Positions 7,191 through 14,848 of a stretch of 44,372 nucleotides of DNA are shown in pieces; positions within the stretch are counted from its first letter, which is position 1; every line of letters starts with the position of its first letter. The translations under genes were made by a program, and so were the position numbers. The stretch comes from Streptomyces sp. (GTDB lineage Bacteria; Actinomycetota; Actinomycetes; Streptomycetales; Streptomycetaceae), in NCBI RefSeq assembly GCF_019510245.1, contig NZ_JAEKKT010000169.1, positions 1 to 44,372 of the forward strand, given 5' to 3'. The notes beneath the pieces are model-generated. The model did not search any database. It was given only the letters and a program-made list of their open reading frames with translations, and was not told where the DNA came from.

Positions 7191-7688
7191 GCCGAGCCGT
7201 GCCGGGGCGACCTGGAGCAGGACGCCCACGGCGGCGGCCGGCGGTCACGGACCGAACCCGTGACGCGCTCGGACCCCACGCCCTTCATCGAGGCCGGCAG
7301 ACGGGGAGAGCGGGCCGCCCCGGGGCGAGGCGGATCACCGCGAGAGGGTGAGGACGCCCGGGACCCGGCCGCGGCTCCGCACGCAGGGCGGTACAAGGAA
7401 ACCCCTACGCCCTCCCCCGGCGGAGCGCAACGAACCCGCGCACCAGCAACCGCGCACGCGACGTGGACCGCCGGATACGCGCTGTCCACACCGGTCCCGA
7501 CGGTGTCGGCGGCGTCCTCGCGTTCAGCGCCCAGGTGCGGGACGCCGGTGAACCTGTGAACGATGAGAGAGCCGCCCGGCTGACGAGGACCGCGGACCGC
7601 CTGACCGCGGCTGGGTCGCCGAAGCCGGACCGCACGAACGATGACACTCCCGCCACAGCCGCCTGGCACGTTCGAGCAGGAGACGGAC
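7191..7688. other. intergenic stretch with no supported gene
   Basis: Frames on both strands are arginine/proline-rich and none has a start with a ribosome binding site. I recognise no relic here. The leader of the next gene starts near 7640. Confidence 0.4.
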
Positions 7689-8408
7689 ATGAACACGTTG
7701 CTCGCACAGGTCCTCGATGCCCATGGTGGCCTCGACCGCTGGAACGCACTCACCACGGTCCGCGCCACCATCGTCAGCGGTGGCGACATGTTCCTCATCA
7801 AGGGGATGCCGCAGGACCCCACCCCTCGGGAGATGACCGTCTGGCTGCACGAGCAGCACGCCTCCGTGATGCCGTTCGGCGCTCCCGACCAGAAGACCGA
7901 CTTCAGGGCCGACCGCGTCAGCATCGAAAAACTCGACGGCCGCGTCGTAGCCGAACGCGCCCAACCACGGAAGTCCTTCACCGGCCACGAGCTCGACACC
8001 CCCTGGGACCCGCTGGACCGCGCCTACTTCAACGGATACGCGCTGTGGACGTATCTCACGACGCCCTTCCTGCTGGCGATGCCCGGCTTCACCGTCACCG
8101 AAATCGAACCATGGCGAGAAGGAGACGAACTCTGGCACGGACTCCGGGCCGCCTTCCCGGCCGACATCGCCGGCCACAGCACCGAGCAGGAGTTCTACTT
8201 CGGCCCCGACCATCTGCTGCGCCGGCATGACTATCGCGTCGACATCGCAGGCGGGTTCACCGCGGCGCAGTACGTCTACGACACCGTGGAAGCGAACGGG
8301 ATCCGCCTGCCCACCAGACGCCGGGCCTACCGCAGCGATGCGGGCAACCGCCCGATCCTGGACCGGACGATGGTCTCCATCGACATCAGCAACGCCCGGT
8401 TCACCTGA
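7689..8408 (+). CDS. unknown cytoplasmic protein, 239 aa
   Basis: The ATG at 7689 has AGGAG about 8 nt upstream; an earlier ATG at 7641 lacks one. It begins MNTLLAQVLDAHGGLDRWNA, a helix-then-beta start common to lipoprotein/outer-membrane-like beta-sheet proteins ('AxGGLdrw...'). The rest is largely beta with many aromatic and acidic residues (FTVTEIEPWREGDELWHGLR, EFYFGPDHLLRRHDYRVDIA). No signal peptide or membrane segment. I do not recognise a catalytic motif. It ends 7 bp inside the 3' end of the convergent arsM gene. Confidence 0.7.
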   Translation: MNTLLAQVLDAHGGLDRWNALTTVRATIVSGGDMFLIKGMPQDPTPREMTVWLHEQHASVMPFGAPDQKTDFRADRVSIEKLDGRVVAERAQPRKSFTGHELDTPWDPLDRAYFNGYALWTYLTTPFLLAMPGFTVTEIEPWREGDELWHGLRAAFPADIAGHSTEQEFYFGPDHLLRRHDYRVDIAGGFTAAQYVYDTVEANGIRLPTRRRAYRSDAGNRPILDRTMVSIDISNARFT

Positions 8409-9273
8409 TGTCCGGCCGGCCCTGATCTCGCGAAAGGTCGGCGGCCCGCTCGTCCGGGGTACAGCACGCGGATACACCGCAGCACGACTCGGCTGTTGCC
8501 GTGGCACCGCTCTCCCCGGCGGCGCCGGAGGGCTTGACCGCGCGGACGACGGCGGAGTGCATGCCGTCGGCGACCGGGTGCGTCGGGGTGATCTCGATGT
8601 CCGTGAAGCCTGCGGCCGCCAGGCCCTCGCGGTACTCGGCGAAGGACAGGGCGCCGGCGATGCAGCCGACGTGGTCCCCGCGCTCTGCCCGCTGTCCGGG
8701 GGTGAGGGTGTCGTCGGCGACGACGTCCGAGACGCCGATACGTCCGCCGGGCCTCAGGACACGAAAGGTCTCGGCGAAGACGGCGGGCTTGTCGACGGAC
8801 AGATTGATCACGCAGTTGGAGATGACGACGTCGATGGTGTCCGCGGGCAACGGGATCGCCTCGATGGTGCCCTTGAGGAACTCGACGTTGGCCGCGCCCG
8901 CCGTGCGCGCGTTGCCGAGCGCCAGGGCGAGCATCTCCTCGGTCATGTCCAGCCCGTACGCCTTGCCTGTCGGGCCGACGCGGCGGGCGGAGAGCAGGAC
9001 GTCGATGCCGCCGCCGGAGCCGAGGTCCAGGACGCGTTCGCCCACGCGGAGTTCGGCAACGGCGGTGGGGTTGCCGCAGCCGAGGGATGCGGCGACCGCT
9101 TCGGCGGGCAGGACGGCGCGCTCGTCGTCGGCGTAGAGAGCGGAGCCGAAGTTCTCGTCGACCTCGACCGGCTGCGGCCCGCAACAGCCGCGGCCGCCCT
9201 CGGTCACCTTCACGGCTGCCGCGGCATACCGCTGCCGGACTGTTTCGCGCAGTTCGGTGGACTGCTCGCTCAT
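8401..9273 (-). CDS. arsM: arsenite S-adenosylmethionine methyltransferase, 290 aa
   Basis: ATG 9273 follows GAGGTGACGCC; a longer frame crosses the arsR promoter. The Rossmann SAM-binding loop is VLDLGSGGGIDVLLSARRVG (~92-112). The family's cysteines are present: GRGCCGP near the N-terminus, SNCVINL and HVGCIAG, which bind As(III). A cysteine pair SCCGVSACC near the C-terminus is a common extension. ArsM turns arsenite into methylated, partly volatile arsenicals. It is divergent from arsR across a 108-bp gap carrying an inverted repeat. Confidence 0.93.
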   Translation of the reverse strand: MSEQSTELRETVRQRYAAAAVKVTEGGRGCCGPQPVEVDENFGSALYADDERAVLPAEAVAASLGCGNPTAVAELRVGERVLDLGSGGGIDVLLSARRVGPTGKAYGLDMTEEMLALALGNARTAGAANVEFLKGTIEAIPLPADTIDVVISNCVINLSVDKPAVFAETFRVLRPGGRIGVSDVVADDTLTPGQRAERGDHVGCIAGALSFAEYREGLAAAGFTDIEITPTHPVADGMHSAVVRAVKPSGAAGESGATATAESCCGVSACCTPDERAADLSRDQGRPDIR

Positions 9274-9325
9274 GGCGTCACCTCTGGGTGAGACGGGGCA
9301 TGGCGATGCCCCGGAACGGCCTGTA

Positions 9326-9372
9326 TTGACGTTCATTGATGCAACCTTGCGCCTTGGATCGAAAAACGTCAA
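9326..9372. promoter_or_regulatory. candidate ArsR operator in the arsM/arsR gap
   Basis: TTGACGTT (9326-9333) and AACGTCAA (9365-9372) are perfect inverted half-sites flanking a second imperfect pair ATTGATGC ... GGATCGA. The gap lies between divergent arsM and arsR starts, so one ArsR dimer set could repress both. Confidence 0.5.
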
Positions 9373-9381
9373 CATAGAGGC

Positions 9382-9783
9382 ATGTCGAATCAAGAGCTTG
9401 AGGTGCTGGGCCAGGACACGGCCTGCTGCCCGGGGCTGGCCTCCTCGCCACTGGACGAGCGACAGGCGGCCAACCTGGCGAAGGTGTTCAAGGCCCTCGG
9501 TGATCCGGTCCGGCTCCGCCTGCTGTCGATGATCGCCTCGCGCGGCGACGGCGGCGAGGTCTGCGTCTGCGAGCTGACCCCGGCCTTCGACCTGTCCCAG
9601 CCGACCATCTCCCACCACCTCAAGCTCCTCCGGCAGGCCGGGCTCATCGACTGCGAGCGCCGCGGCACCTGGGTCTACTACTGGGCACTCCCGGAGGCTC
9701 TCGACCGGCTCTCCGCCTTCCTCACGACCCCGACGACAGCGAAGACCGCGACGACCGCGACGACCGCGAAGACCCCGGCGTGA
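9382..9783 (+). CDS. arsR: ArsR-family arsenic-responsive repressor, 133 aa
   Basis: Winged helix-turn-helix at ~30-105: LAKVFKALGDPVRLRLLSMI, then CVCELTPAFDLSQPTISHHL and a wing ending GTWVYYW. Cys61 and Cys63 in CVCEL form the classic As(III)-binding site at the recognition helix; an extra Cys15-Cys16 pair is in the N-terminus. The C-terminus is a low-complexity Thr-Ala-Lys repeat. The stop overlaps the aquaporin gene start by 4 bp (GTGA). Confidence 0.92.
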   Translation: MSNQELEVLGQDTACCPGLASSPLDERQAANLAKVFKALGDPVRLRLLSMIASRGDGGEVCVCELTPAFDLSQPTISHHLKLLRQAGLIDCERRGTWVYYWALPEALDRLSAFLTTPTTAKTATTATTAKTPA

Positions 9784-10526
9784 CGGGCGCCTCCCTGGGG
9801 CGCCGCGCCCTGGCCGAGGCCGTCGGTACCGCCGGTCTGGTCGCGGTCGTGGTCGGTTCGGGCATCCAGGCCACCGAGCTGTCGCGAGACGTCGGCGTCC
9901 AGCTGCTCGCCAACTCCCTGGCCACCGTCTTCGGGCTCGGTGTCCTCATCACGTTGCTCGGCCCCGTCTCGGGCGCCCACTTCAACCCTGTCGTCACGCT
10001 CGCGGCCTGGTTCACCGGTCGCCGGACAGGCGCCGGATTGGGCGGGCGGGACGTCGCCGTCTACGTTCCCGCCCAGATCGCGGGAGCGATTGCGGGTGCG
10101 GTCCTGGCCGACGCCATGTTCGGCAGGCCGCTGGTGCGCTGGTCGACACACGACCGCTCGGCCGGTCACCTGCTCCTGGGCGAGACCGTGGCCACCGCCG
10201 GCCTCGTCCTCCTGATCTTCGGCCTGACCCGAGCCGGCCGCGACCGCTTCGCCCCGGTGGCGGTGGCTTCGTACATCGGCTCCGCGTACTGGTTCACGTC
10301 GTCGACGTCGTTCGCGAACCCGGCCGTGACGATCGGCCGGGCCTTCACGGACACCTTCACCGGCATCGCACCCGGCTCGGTCGCTCCCTTCACGGCCGCG
10401 CAGATCGGCGGCGCGCTACTCGGCCTGGCGCTCGTGGCAGCGGTCTTCGGCCGCCCCGCTCCCGCACAGCCGGACACCCCAACGATCCACGGCGAGCCCG
10501 AACTCACCGCCCCCACCCTCCCCTGA
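9780..10526 (+). CDS. MIP/aquaporin family channel of the arsenic operon, 248 aa
   Basis: Six hydrophobic segments and both half-helix NPA-type loops are visible: SGAHFNPVVT (NPV variant) and FANPAVT. The N-terminal GRRALAEAVGTAGLVAVVVG is typical of MIP helix 1. Aquaglyceroporins within ars operons (AqpS type) let As(III) leave the cell down its gradient after arsenate reduction. No ArsB or Acr3 pump is encoded here, which fits that role. GTG start coupled to arsR. Confidence 0.85.
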   Translation: MTGASLGRRALAEAVGTAGLVAVVVGSGIQATELSRDVGVQLLANSLATVFGLGVLITLLGPVSGAHFNPVVTLAAWFTGRRTGAGLGGRDVAVYVPAQIAGAIAGAVLADAMFGRPLVRWSTHDRSAGHLLLGETVATAGLVLLIFGLTRAGRDRFAPVAVASYIGSAYWFTSSTSFANPAVTIGRAFTDTFTGIAPGSVAPFTAAQIGGALLGLALVAAVFGRPAPAQPDTPTIHGEPELTAPTLP

Positions 10527-10551
10527 CCGGTCCCCCAGGAAGATCATCACC

Positions 10552-10980
10552 ATGCCCAGTGCTCCCACCGCCGACCGCCCCTCCGTCCTCTTCGTCTGCG
10601 TCCACAACGCGGGCCGCTCCCAGATGGCCGCCGCCTTCCTCACCCACCTCGCCGGAGACGCGGTGGAGGTCCGCTCGGCCGGCTCCGCCCCCGCGGACAC
10701 GGTCAACCCCGCCGTCGTAGCGGCGATGAGCGAGGTCGGCATCGACATCTCCGCCGAGACCCCCAAGATCCTCACCACGGAGGCCGTCCAGGCATCGGAC
10801 GTGGTGATCACGATGGGCTGCGGCGACACCTGCCCCGTCTTCCCCGGAAAGACCTACCTGGACTGGCAGTTGGACGACCCGGCCGGGCAGGGCATCGACG
10901 CCGTACGCCCCATCCGCGACGAGATCGAGCACCGCATCCGCACCCTGCTCGCCGACCTCGGCGCGCAGGCCGGAGCCTGA
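10552..10980 (+). CDS. arsC: arsenate reductase, LMW-phosphatase type, 142 aa
   Basis: The P-loop CVHNAGRS (Cys16 ... Arg22, C-x5-R) with the strand VLFVC before it is the low-molecular-weight tyrosine phosphatase/ArsC fold. A second cysteine pair lies in MGCGDTC and the general acid is in TYLDWQLDDP. It reduces arsenate to arsenite using thioredoxin- or mycothiol-type thiols; which one cannot be told from sequence. It is the last gene of arsR-aquaporin-arsC. A 3'-end relic of a paralogue lies at 14566-14688. Confidence 0.92.
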   Translation: MPSAPTADRPSVLFVCVHNAGRSQMAAAFLTHLAGDAVEVRSAGSAPADTVNPAVVAAMSEVGIDISAETPKILTTEAVQASDVVITMGCGDTCPVFPGKTYLDWQLDDPAGQGIDAVRPIRDEIEHRIRTLLADLGAQAGA

Positions 10981-10990
10981 CACCCCCCCA

Positions 10991-11012
10991 CGCGAATCGA
11001 ACTCGCGCTCTC
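10991..11012 (-). repeat. second copy of the tRNA-Gly T-arm sequence
   Basis: On the minus strand this reads GAGAGCGCGAGTTCGATTCG. It shares 17 identical bases (10994-11010) with the tRNA-Gly relic at 939-955 in the same orientation, and GAGAGC extends the match to tRNA-Gly beyond that copy. The acceptor end is lost. The two copies bracket the envelope-stress and arsenic genes. Confidence 0.55.
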
Positions 11013-11345
11013 GGAAGTAGTCCACCTTTTGCGGAGCCTGCCGGTGAAGCCGCCACAGGAGCGTCCGAGAGCCTCGTCGAGGCGGTGCCGCAAGGAGGCG
11101 GCATGCGTGGACGCCATGGACCGGCCCATGCGGCCCTGCGCTTCGGCTCAGCCGGAACGGCCGCGAAATCGGCCTTCCACTTCGCGAAACGTGCAAGCAA
11201 GAACGTCCACGGCACCCCTGCCCCCTTCCGGTACTGGATCGCGGTGACGCCCCTGCGGCAGCCGGCGCACCGGCCGCCGCGCAGTCCGGCCTTCGGTGGC
11301 CCGAGCCGCCCCTCCGACGCGGCCGGGATCGGCTGACGCTTGAGC
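11013..11345. other. intergenic stretch with no supported gene
   Basis: Short frames on both strands lack ribosome binding sites and recognisable domains. The end of this stretch leads into the promoter region of the SDR gene. Confidence 0.35.
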
Positions 11346-11355
11346 TTGCGCCTGG

Positions 11356-11395
11356 AAACCGATCGGTTTACCCTTCATGGGAAACCGATCGGTCT
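11356..11395. promoter_or_regulatory. two TetR-type operators upstream of the SDR gene
   Basis: AAACCGATCGGTTT (11356-11369, perfect palindrome) and AAACCGATCGGTCT (11382-11395, one mismatch), 26 bp centre to centre, lie just before the SDR start at 11416. The identical palindrome recurs at 13398-13411 upstream of the TetR gene. Confidence 0.8.
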
Positions 11396-11415
11396 CCCAT
11401 CTTCTGGAGGTAGTC

Positions 11416-12117
11416 ATGACCGCTCTGAAGGGCGCCAACGTCTTCGTCACCGGCGGCAGCCGCGGTATCGGCAAGGCCCTGGTGGAGGAGCTGTACGCGC
11501 GCGGCGCCGGCAAGGTCTATGCCACCGCCCGCGACCCGCGCACCGTGACGCACCCCGACGCGGTGCCGGTGGCGCTGGAGGTCACCGACCCGGCCGCGGT
11601 GGCCGCGGCCGCCGCACAGGCGGGGGACGTCACCGTGCTGATCAACAACGCCGGTGCCTCGGTCAACGCGTCCTTCCTCGACTCCCCGGTCGACGACGTG
11701 CGCCGGGAGTTCGAGACCAACTTCTACGGCCCGCTCCTCGTCGCCCGGGCCTTCGTGCCGGTCATCGAGCGCAACGGCGGCGGCCATCTCCTCAACGTCC
11801 ACTCGGTGCTCTCCTGGCTCGCGCTCGGCGGCTCCTACAGCGCCTCCAAGGCCGCTCTGTGGTCGCAGACCAACTCCCTGCGCCTGGAGCTGCAGCCGCG
11901 CGGCATCGCCGTCACCGGACTGCACGTCGGCTACGTCGACACCGACCTGACGACAGGCGTCGACGCCCCCAAGTCCGACCCCCGTGTCGTGGCCGCACTC
12001 GCCCTCGACGGCATCGAGGCCGACGCCCACGAGGTCCTCGCCGACGACATCTCGCGGCAGGTCAAGGCGGGCCTGGCCGGTGACCTGGCCGGACTGTACC
12101 CCCAGCTCGCCAAGTAG
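11416..12117 (+). CDS. short-chain dehydrogenase/reductase, 233 aa
   Basis: ATG 11416 has GGAGG 7 nt upstream; an upstream ATG at 11377 lies between the two operators. Classical SDR motifs: TGGSRGIG (NAD(P)-binding, ~11-18), NNAG (~78-81), catalytic Ser in HSVLSW and YSASK (~142-146). The substrate is unknown. It is followed 25 bp later by a DUF1330-like gene. The matching palindromes indicate repression by the TetR protein encoded at 12796-13365. Confidence 0.9.
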   Translation: MTALKGANVFVTGGSRGIGKALVEELYARGAGKVYATARDPRTVTHPDAVPVALEVTDPAAVAAAAAQAGDVTVLINNAGASVNASFLDSPVDDVRREFETNFYGPLLVARAFVPVIERNGGGHLLNVHSVLSWLALGGSYSASKAALWSQTNSLRLELQPRGIAVTGLHVGYVDTDLTTGVDAPKSDPRVVAALALDGIEADAHEVLADDISRQVKAGLAGDLAGLYPQLAK

Positions 12118-12142
12118 ACCCGGCACCCGGCGGGATATATCG

Positions 12143-12514
12143 GTGAGCGCGAATTCACAGAAGAAGAAGTTCTACGCCCTGAACATGTTCGACGTGGTCG
12201 ACTGGGAGAAATACCTCGCGTATTTCAGCCGCTTGCCCGAAGCGGCTCCGCAATACGGCGGCCGGATGGTGGCGTTCGGCCGTTTCCGGGACAACGTAGC
12301 CGGTGACCTCGCGCCACGACAGGTTCTGTTTCTCGCTGAATGGGAGTCCGAAGAGGCGTTCAACAGCTTCCGGGACGATCCGGACCTGGCCGACCTGCAT
12401 CCGTTGCGGGAGAGCGGGACGGCGTCCTACATCTGGCAGACTTTCGATGGTTCCGACATGAGCGACCCCGCCGACGTTTCGCTCGACGACGTACTGGCGG
12501 TACTCAAGCCCTAG
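12143..12514 (+). CDS. DUF1330-type dimeric alpha/beta-barrel protein, 123 aa
   Basis: GTG 12143 follows GGCGGGA; no ATG in frame is better. KKFYALNMFDVVDWEKYLAY opens a ferredoxin-like strand-helix unit, then GGRMVAFGRFRDN and RQVLFLAEWESEEAFNSFRD, the pattern of DUF1330/antibiotic-monooxygenase-like small barrels. It probably works with the SDR upstream (same strand, 25-bp gap, same operators), perhaps binding or tautomerising the same small molecule. Confidence 0.75.
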   Translation: MSANSQKKKFYALNMFDVVDWEKYLAYFSRLPEAAPQYGGRMVAFGRFRDNVAGDLAPRQVLFLAEWESEEAFNSFRDDPDLADLHPLRESGTASYIWQTFDGSDMSDPADVSLDDVLAVLKP

Positions 12515-12529
12515 CCTCGATCGTTCGTG

Positions 12530-12558
12530 AGGGTCCGCCGACGGAGTCGGTGGGCCCT
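12530..12558 (+). terminator. hairpin terminator after the DUF1330-like gene
   Basis: AGGGTCCGCCGAC - GGA - GTCGGTGGGCCCT forms a 13-bp stem with two G-U pairs, followed by TTTCGCTTT. Confidence 0.6.
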
Positions 12559-12561
12559 TTC

Positions 12562-12736
12562 GCTTTCCGGAGGGCGAGCCGTTCGAGGGCGGCGGTGATC
12601 TCGCGGTCCAGGGCCAGTGCTGCGGCCGGTGGCGGCGCGACCGTGCGGGACCCGCCGCTACCGGCGCGAGCGCGCTTCCCCTGCCAGTGCCGGACGACGT
12701 ACCCGTGACGAGTGCCACCGGCCGACCTGCCGCCAT
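12562..12736 (-). pseudogene. SDR gene remnant
   Basis: The minus-strand ATG at 12736 opens MAAGRPVALVTGTSSGTGRG, the NAD(P)-binding start of a short-chain dehydrogenase (TGTSSGTG). After about 35 residues the frame degenerates. The next part, in another frame, reads ALDREITAALERLALRKAKG, a helical end that also fits a protein C-terminus. Most of the gene has been lost. It lies directly downstream of the TetR gene, so it may once have formed an operon with it. Confidence 0.55.
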
Positions 12737-12795
12737 CCGGACGCCTACGCGCAGCCGACCTCGACGTACCCCGGAACGCTCCGAACGGGGACGCG

Positions 12796-13365
12796 TCAGT
12801 GCACGCCTGCCGCGTCGAGCAGGGTGGCCACGGTGGGTGTGACGAGCCCGCTCAGGTTGTCGGCCTGAATTCCGGCGCGGGCGCTCGCGCCGTCGAAGAC
12901 CAGGCTGAGCTGCCGGGCCAGCAGATCGGGATCGCCCGCCCCGCCCTGCTCGGCCTCGGCGCGGAAGAAGGCCGTCAGATTCGCCTTGACCTCGTGAGCC
13001 ACACGGCTCGCCGGGTGACTCTGGTCCTTGAGCTCGACCTGCACCGCCAGATACCGACAGCCCCGGAACTCGGGCGCCCCTGCCTGCGATTCCACCTGCT
13101 CGAAAACGTGCAGGATCCGCTCGCGGGGCGACCGGCCGTCGTCCGCCTCGGGCAGGAGGGTTTCCGCGTAGGCGGAGGCGCGCTCCTTCAGGCTCACCGC
13201 CAGGAGCTCGTCCTTGCTCTCGAACAGCTGGTACATGGAGCGCTTCGACACCCCCGCCGCCTTGCACAGCGCCTCGACCCCGATGCTGACGCCGTCTCGG
13301 TAGGTGAGGGTGGCCGCCGCCTCCAGCAGGCGCTCCCTGGGGCTGAGTTTCACGTCGGTGCTCAT
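12796..13365 (-). CDS. TetR-family transcriptional repressor, 189 aa
   Basis: N-terminal HTH at ~8-55: SPRERLLEAAATLTYRDGVS, VEALCKAAGVSKRSMYQLFE, KDELLAVSL. The rest is the helical ligand/dimer domain (TetR_C-like). ATG 13365. The palindrome AAACCGATCGGTTT at 13398-13411, 33 bp upstream, is identical to those before the SDR gene at 11356. I infer autoregulation plus control of the SDR/DUF1330 operon. Ligand unknown. Confidence 0.92.
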   Translation of the reverse strand: MSTDVKLSPRERLLEAAATLTYRDGVSIGVEALCKAAGVSKRSMYQLFESKDELLAVSLKERASAYAETLLPEADDGRSPRERILHVFEQVESQAGAPEFRGCRYLAVQVELKDQSHPASRVAHEVKANLTAFFRAEAEQGGAGDPDLLARQLSLVFDGASARAGIQADNLSGLVTPTVATLLDAAGVH

Positions 13366-13397
13366 ACCGTGAGGTTAACCCGGAGCGGACGAAATGA

Positions 13398-13411
13398 AAA
13401 CCGATCGGTTT
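13398..13411. promoter_or_regulatory. TetR autoregulatory operator
   Basis: AAACCGATCGGTTT, perfect 14-bp palindrome, same sequence as the site at 11356-11369. Confidence 0.75.
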
Positions 13412-13585
13412 CCGCGGGTTCCGGGCAGGGCCCGGCGAGTACGGGCCCGCCCTGGATGACCTGGCGTTATCGGTCGGTGGACGCGGAACGCCTCGCCGGG
13501 GGGTGCCAGCCGCCGGTGACTTCCGGCCCTCCTCCCTCGGCCCCGGCTCCGGCGGCCCGGAGAACGGCTTCACCAACCGCAACAC

Positions 13586-13793
13586 CACCTTCATGACCTG
13601 GAACCTGCTGCACCCGGCCCGCACGTTGAAGGACCTCATGGTGCGCGCCGGCCAGTCCCCGGAGCGCGCCCAGCTGATCTACCAGCACTCGACAGCGAAG
13701 CCTCGGCGAAGGCTGGCGCAGGGGATCGACGCCGAGGTGCGGGCACAGCTACGCGAGGCCACCGCCGACCAGCGGAACGCCCACGACGCTTGA
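13586..13793 (+). pseudogene. tyrosine integrase remnant (C-terminal end)
   Basis: The plus frame reads LKDLMVRAGQSPERAQLIYQ then HSTAKPRRRLAQGIDAEVRA. This is the end of the catalytic domain of phage/ICE tyrosine recombinases ('LMxRxGHSSxRAALIYQHAT'). The His of the G-H-S motif is Gln here and the R-H-R-Y core upstream is absent. It is a dead fragment that marks past integration. Confidence 0.65.
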
Positions 13794-13991
13794 TGGCGCC
13801 GCTTCCACGCGAGTACTCGCCCGGCCCATGCGCCCGCTGGGCTGTTGCAGTCTCCGCAGTGCGCCCTCAGTCCGCCTGCCGCGCCCGGTCGGTGAGAGCC
13901 GTCCGGATCGGCAGGTGAGTCTTTCCAGGGCTGCCGGGCGCTGCGGAGTTTCTCCCGTTGCCGCTCCCACGTTGCCCTTCGCTCCGGGCAC
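13794..13991. other. gap between integrase and sialidase-like relics
   Basis: No coding sequence or structured element recognised. Confidence 0.3.
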
Positions 13992-14035
13992 CACCGGGGT
14001 CTGTCCGGCGGCTCATCGCAGGACAGACCCGGGTG
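13992..14035 (-). terminator. hairpin terminator behind the sialidase-like remnant
   Basis: CACCGGGGTCTGTCC and GGACAGACCCGGGTG form a 15-bp stem (one mismatch) around a 14-nt loop, just downstream (minus strand) of the stop at 14043. Confidence 0.6.
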
Positions 14036-14042
14036 GCTGCGG

Positions 14043-14555
14043 TCAGGGGCTGTCCTCGCCGCCCTCGGTGCCGCCGTTGGCCAGCCACTGCGCGTAGGCG
14101 ATCGCTGCGAGGCGGGCCGAGACGGCGTTGTCACGTGCGGTGGCGGTCGTCGCTGCGACGGTGCCGGCAGCCGCGGCGAGGCCCGATGCCGGTGTGTACA
14201 TCGCCTCGTTGAAGACCGAGCCGCTTGGGGCCGAGGCCACGGCGAACACGGGGTGTGCCGTGCTGCCGGAGAAGGACGTCGAGATGTAGTCGCCGACCAT
14301 GGTGCCCTGCGTGGTGCTCGCCAGCCAGGAGTGGGTGATGGGACCGGCCAGCTGGGTCGGCGCCGTCCAGGTGCTGTCGCCGTTCGTCGACGAGACGTAT
14401 CCGACGTCCAACTGGCATGTGGAGGCGGTGCAGTTGGCTACGGGGTGGTAGTAGTACGTCAGCGCCAGGTGCGCGGTGCTGCCGGAGGTTGACGGGTCGA
14501 CCGCGAGACCGGGGATGAAGTGATCGCGCGGGCAGCTTTCCGCGCCCCGCGCCTA
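14043..14555 (-). pseudogene. sialidase/BNR-like secreted protein, C-terminal remnant
   Basis: The minus frame is open from a stop near 14555 to 14043, without a start codon matching its beginning. It contains HFIPGLAVDPSTSGSTAHLA, LTYYYHPVANC, YVSSTNGDSTWTAPTQLAG, GDYISTSFSGSTAHPVFAVA and FNEAMYTPASGL, the blades and end of sialidase/BNR-type beta-propeller secreted proteins of Streptomyces. The 5' part is missing and abuts the arsC remnant on the other strand, marking a recombination junction. The terminator still follows. Confidence 0.6.
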
Positions 14556-14565
14556 CGGCGTTCCA

Positions 14566-14688
14566 CTCGCACTGGAATTGGGCGATCCGGCCGGGCGGGA
14601 GGTCGATGCCGTGCGCCCCGTCCGCGTCGAGATCGAGAGCCGCATCCGCAGCCTGCTCACCGACCTCGGCGTGGCGCCTGACACCTGA
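14566..14688 (+). pseudogene. arsC: arsC 3'-end remnant
   Basis: The plus frame reads GDPAGREVDAVRPVRVEIES then RIRSLLTDLGVAPDT and a stop. It aligns residue by residue with the last ~38 residues of the intact ArsC (DDPAGQGIDAVRPIRDEIEH...). It begins abruptly at the junction with the sialidase-like remnant; P-loop and active-site regions are gone. It indicates a second ars operon once lay here. Confidence 0.8.
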
Positions 14689-14848
14689 TCTCCGCCACAC
14701 GAAACGTCGGTCACCGTGATGCGAGCCGACCATGCCGACTGTTTCACCCGTGTCCGCGGCTTGGATTGCCAATGCCGCTCCGGCAGTCCGCAGGATGACG
14801 GGCACACCGCACGCACAGGATCTTGTACACCGGAGGGCGGAGGCGCAC

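Noticed and set aside
9340..9356. TGCAACCTTGCG, similar to the CGGCAACCTTT promoter element
   Set aside because: It lacks the CGCGG start and the third T, and sits inside the ArsR operator region of arsM/arsR.
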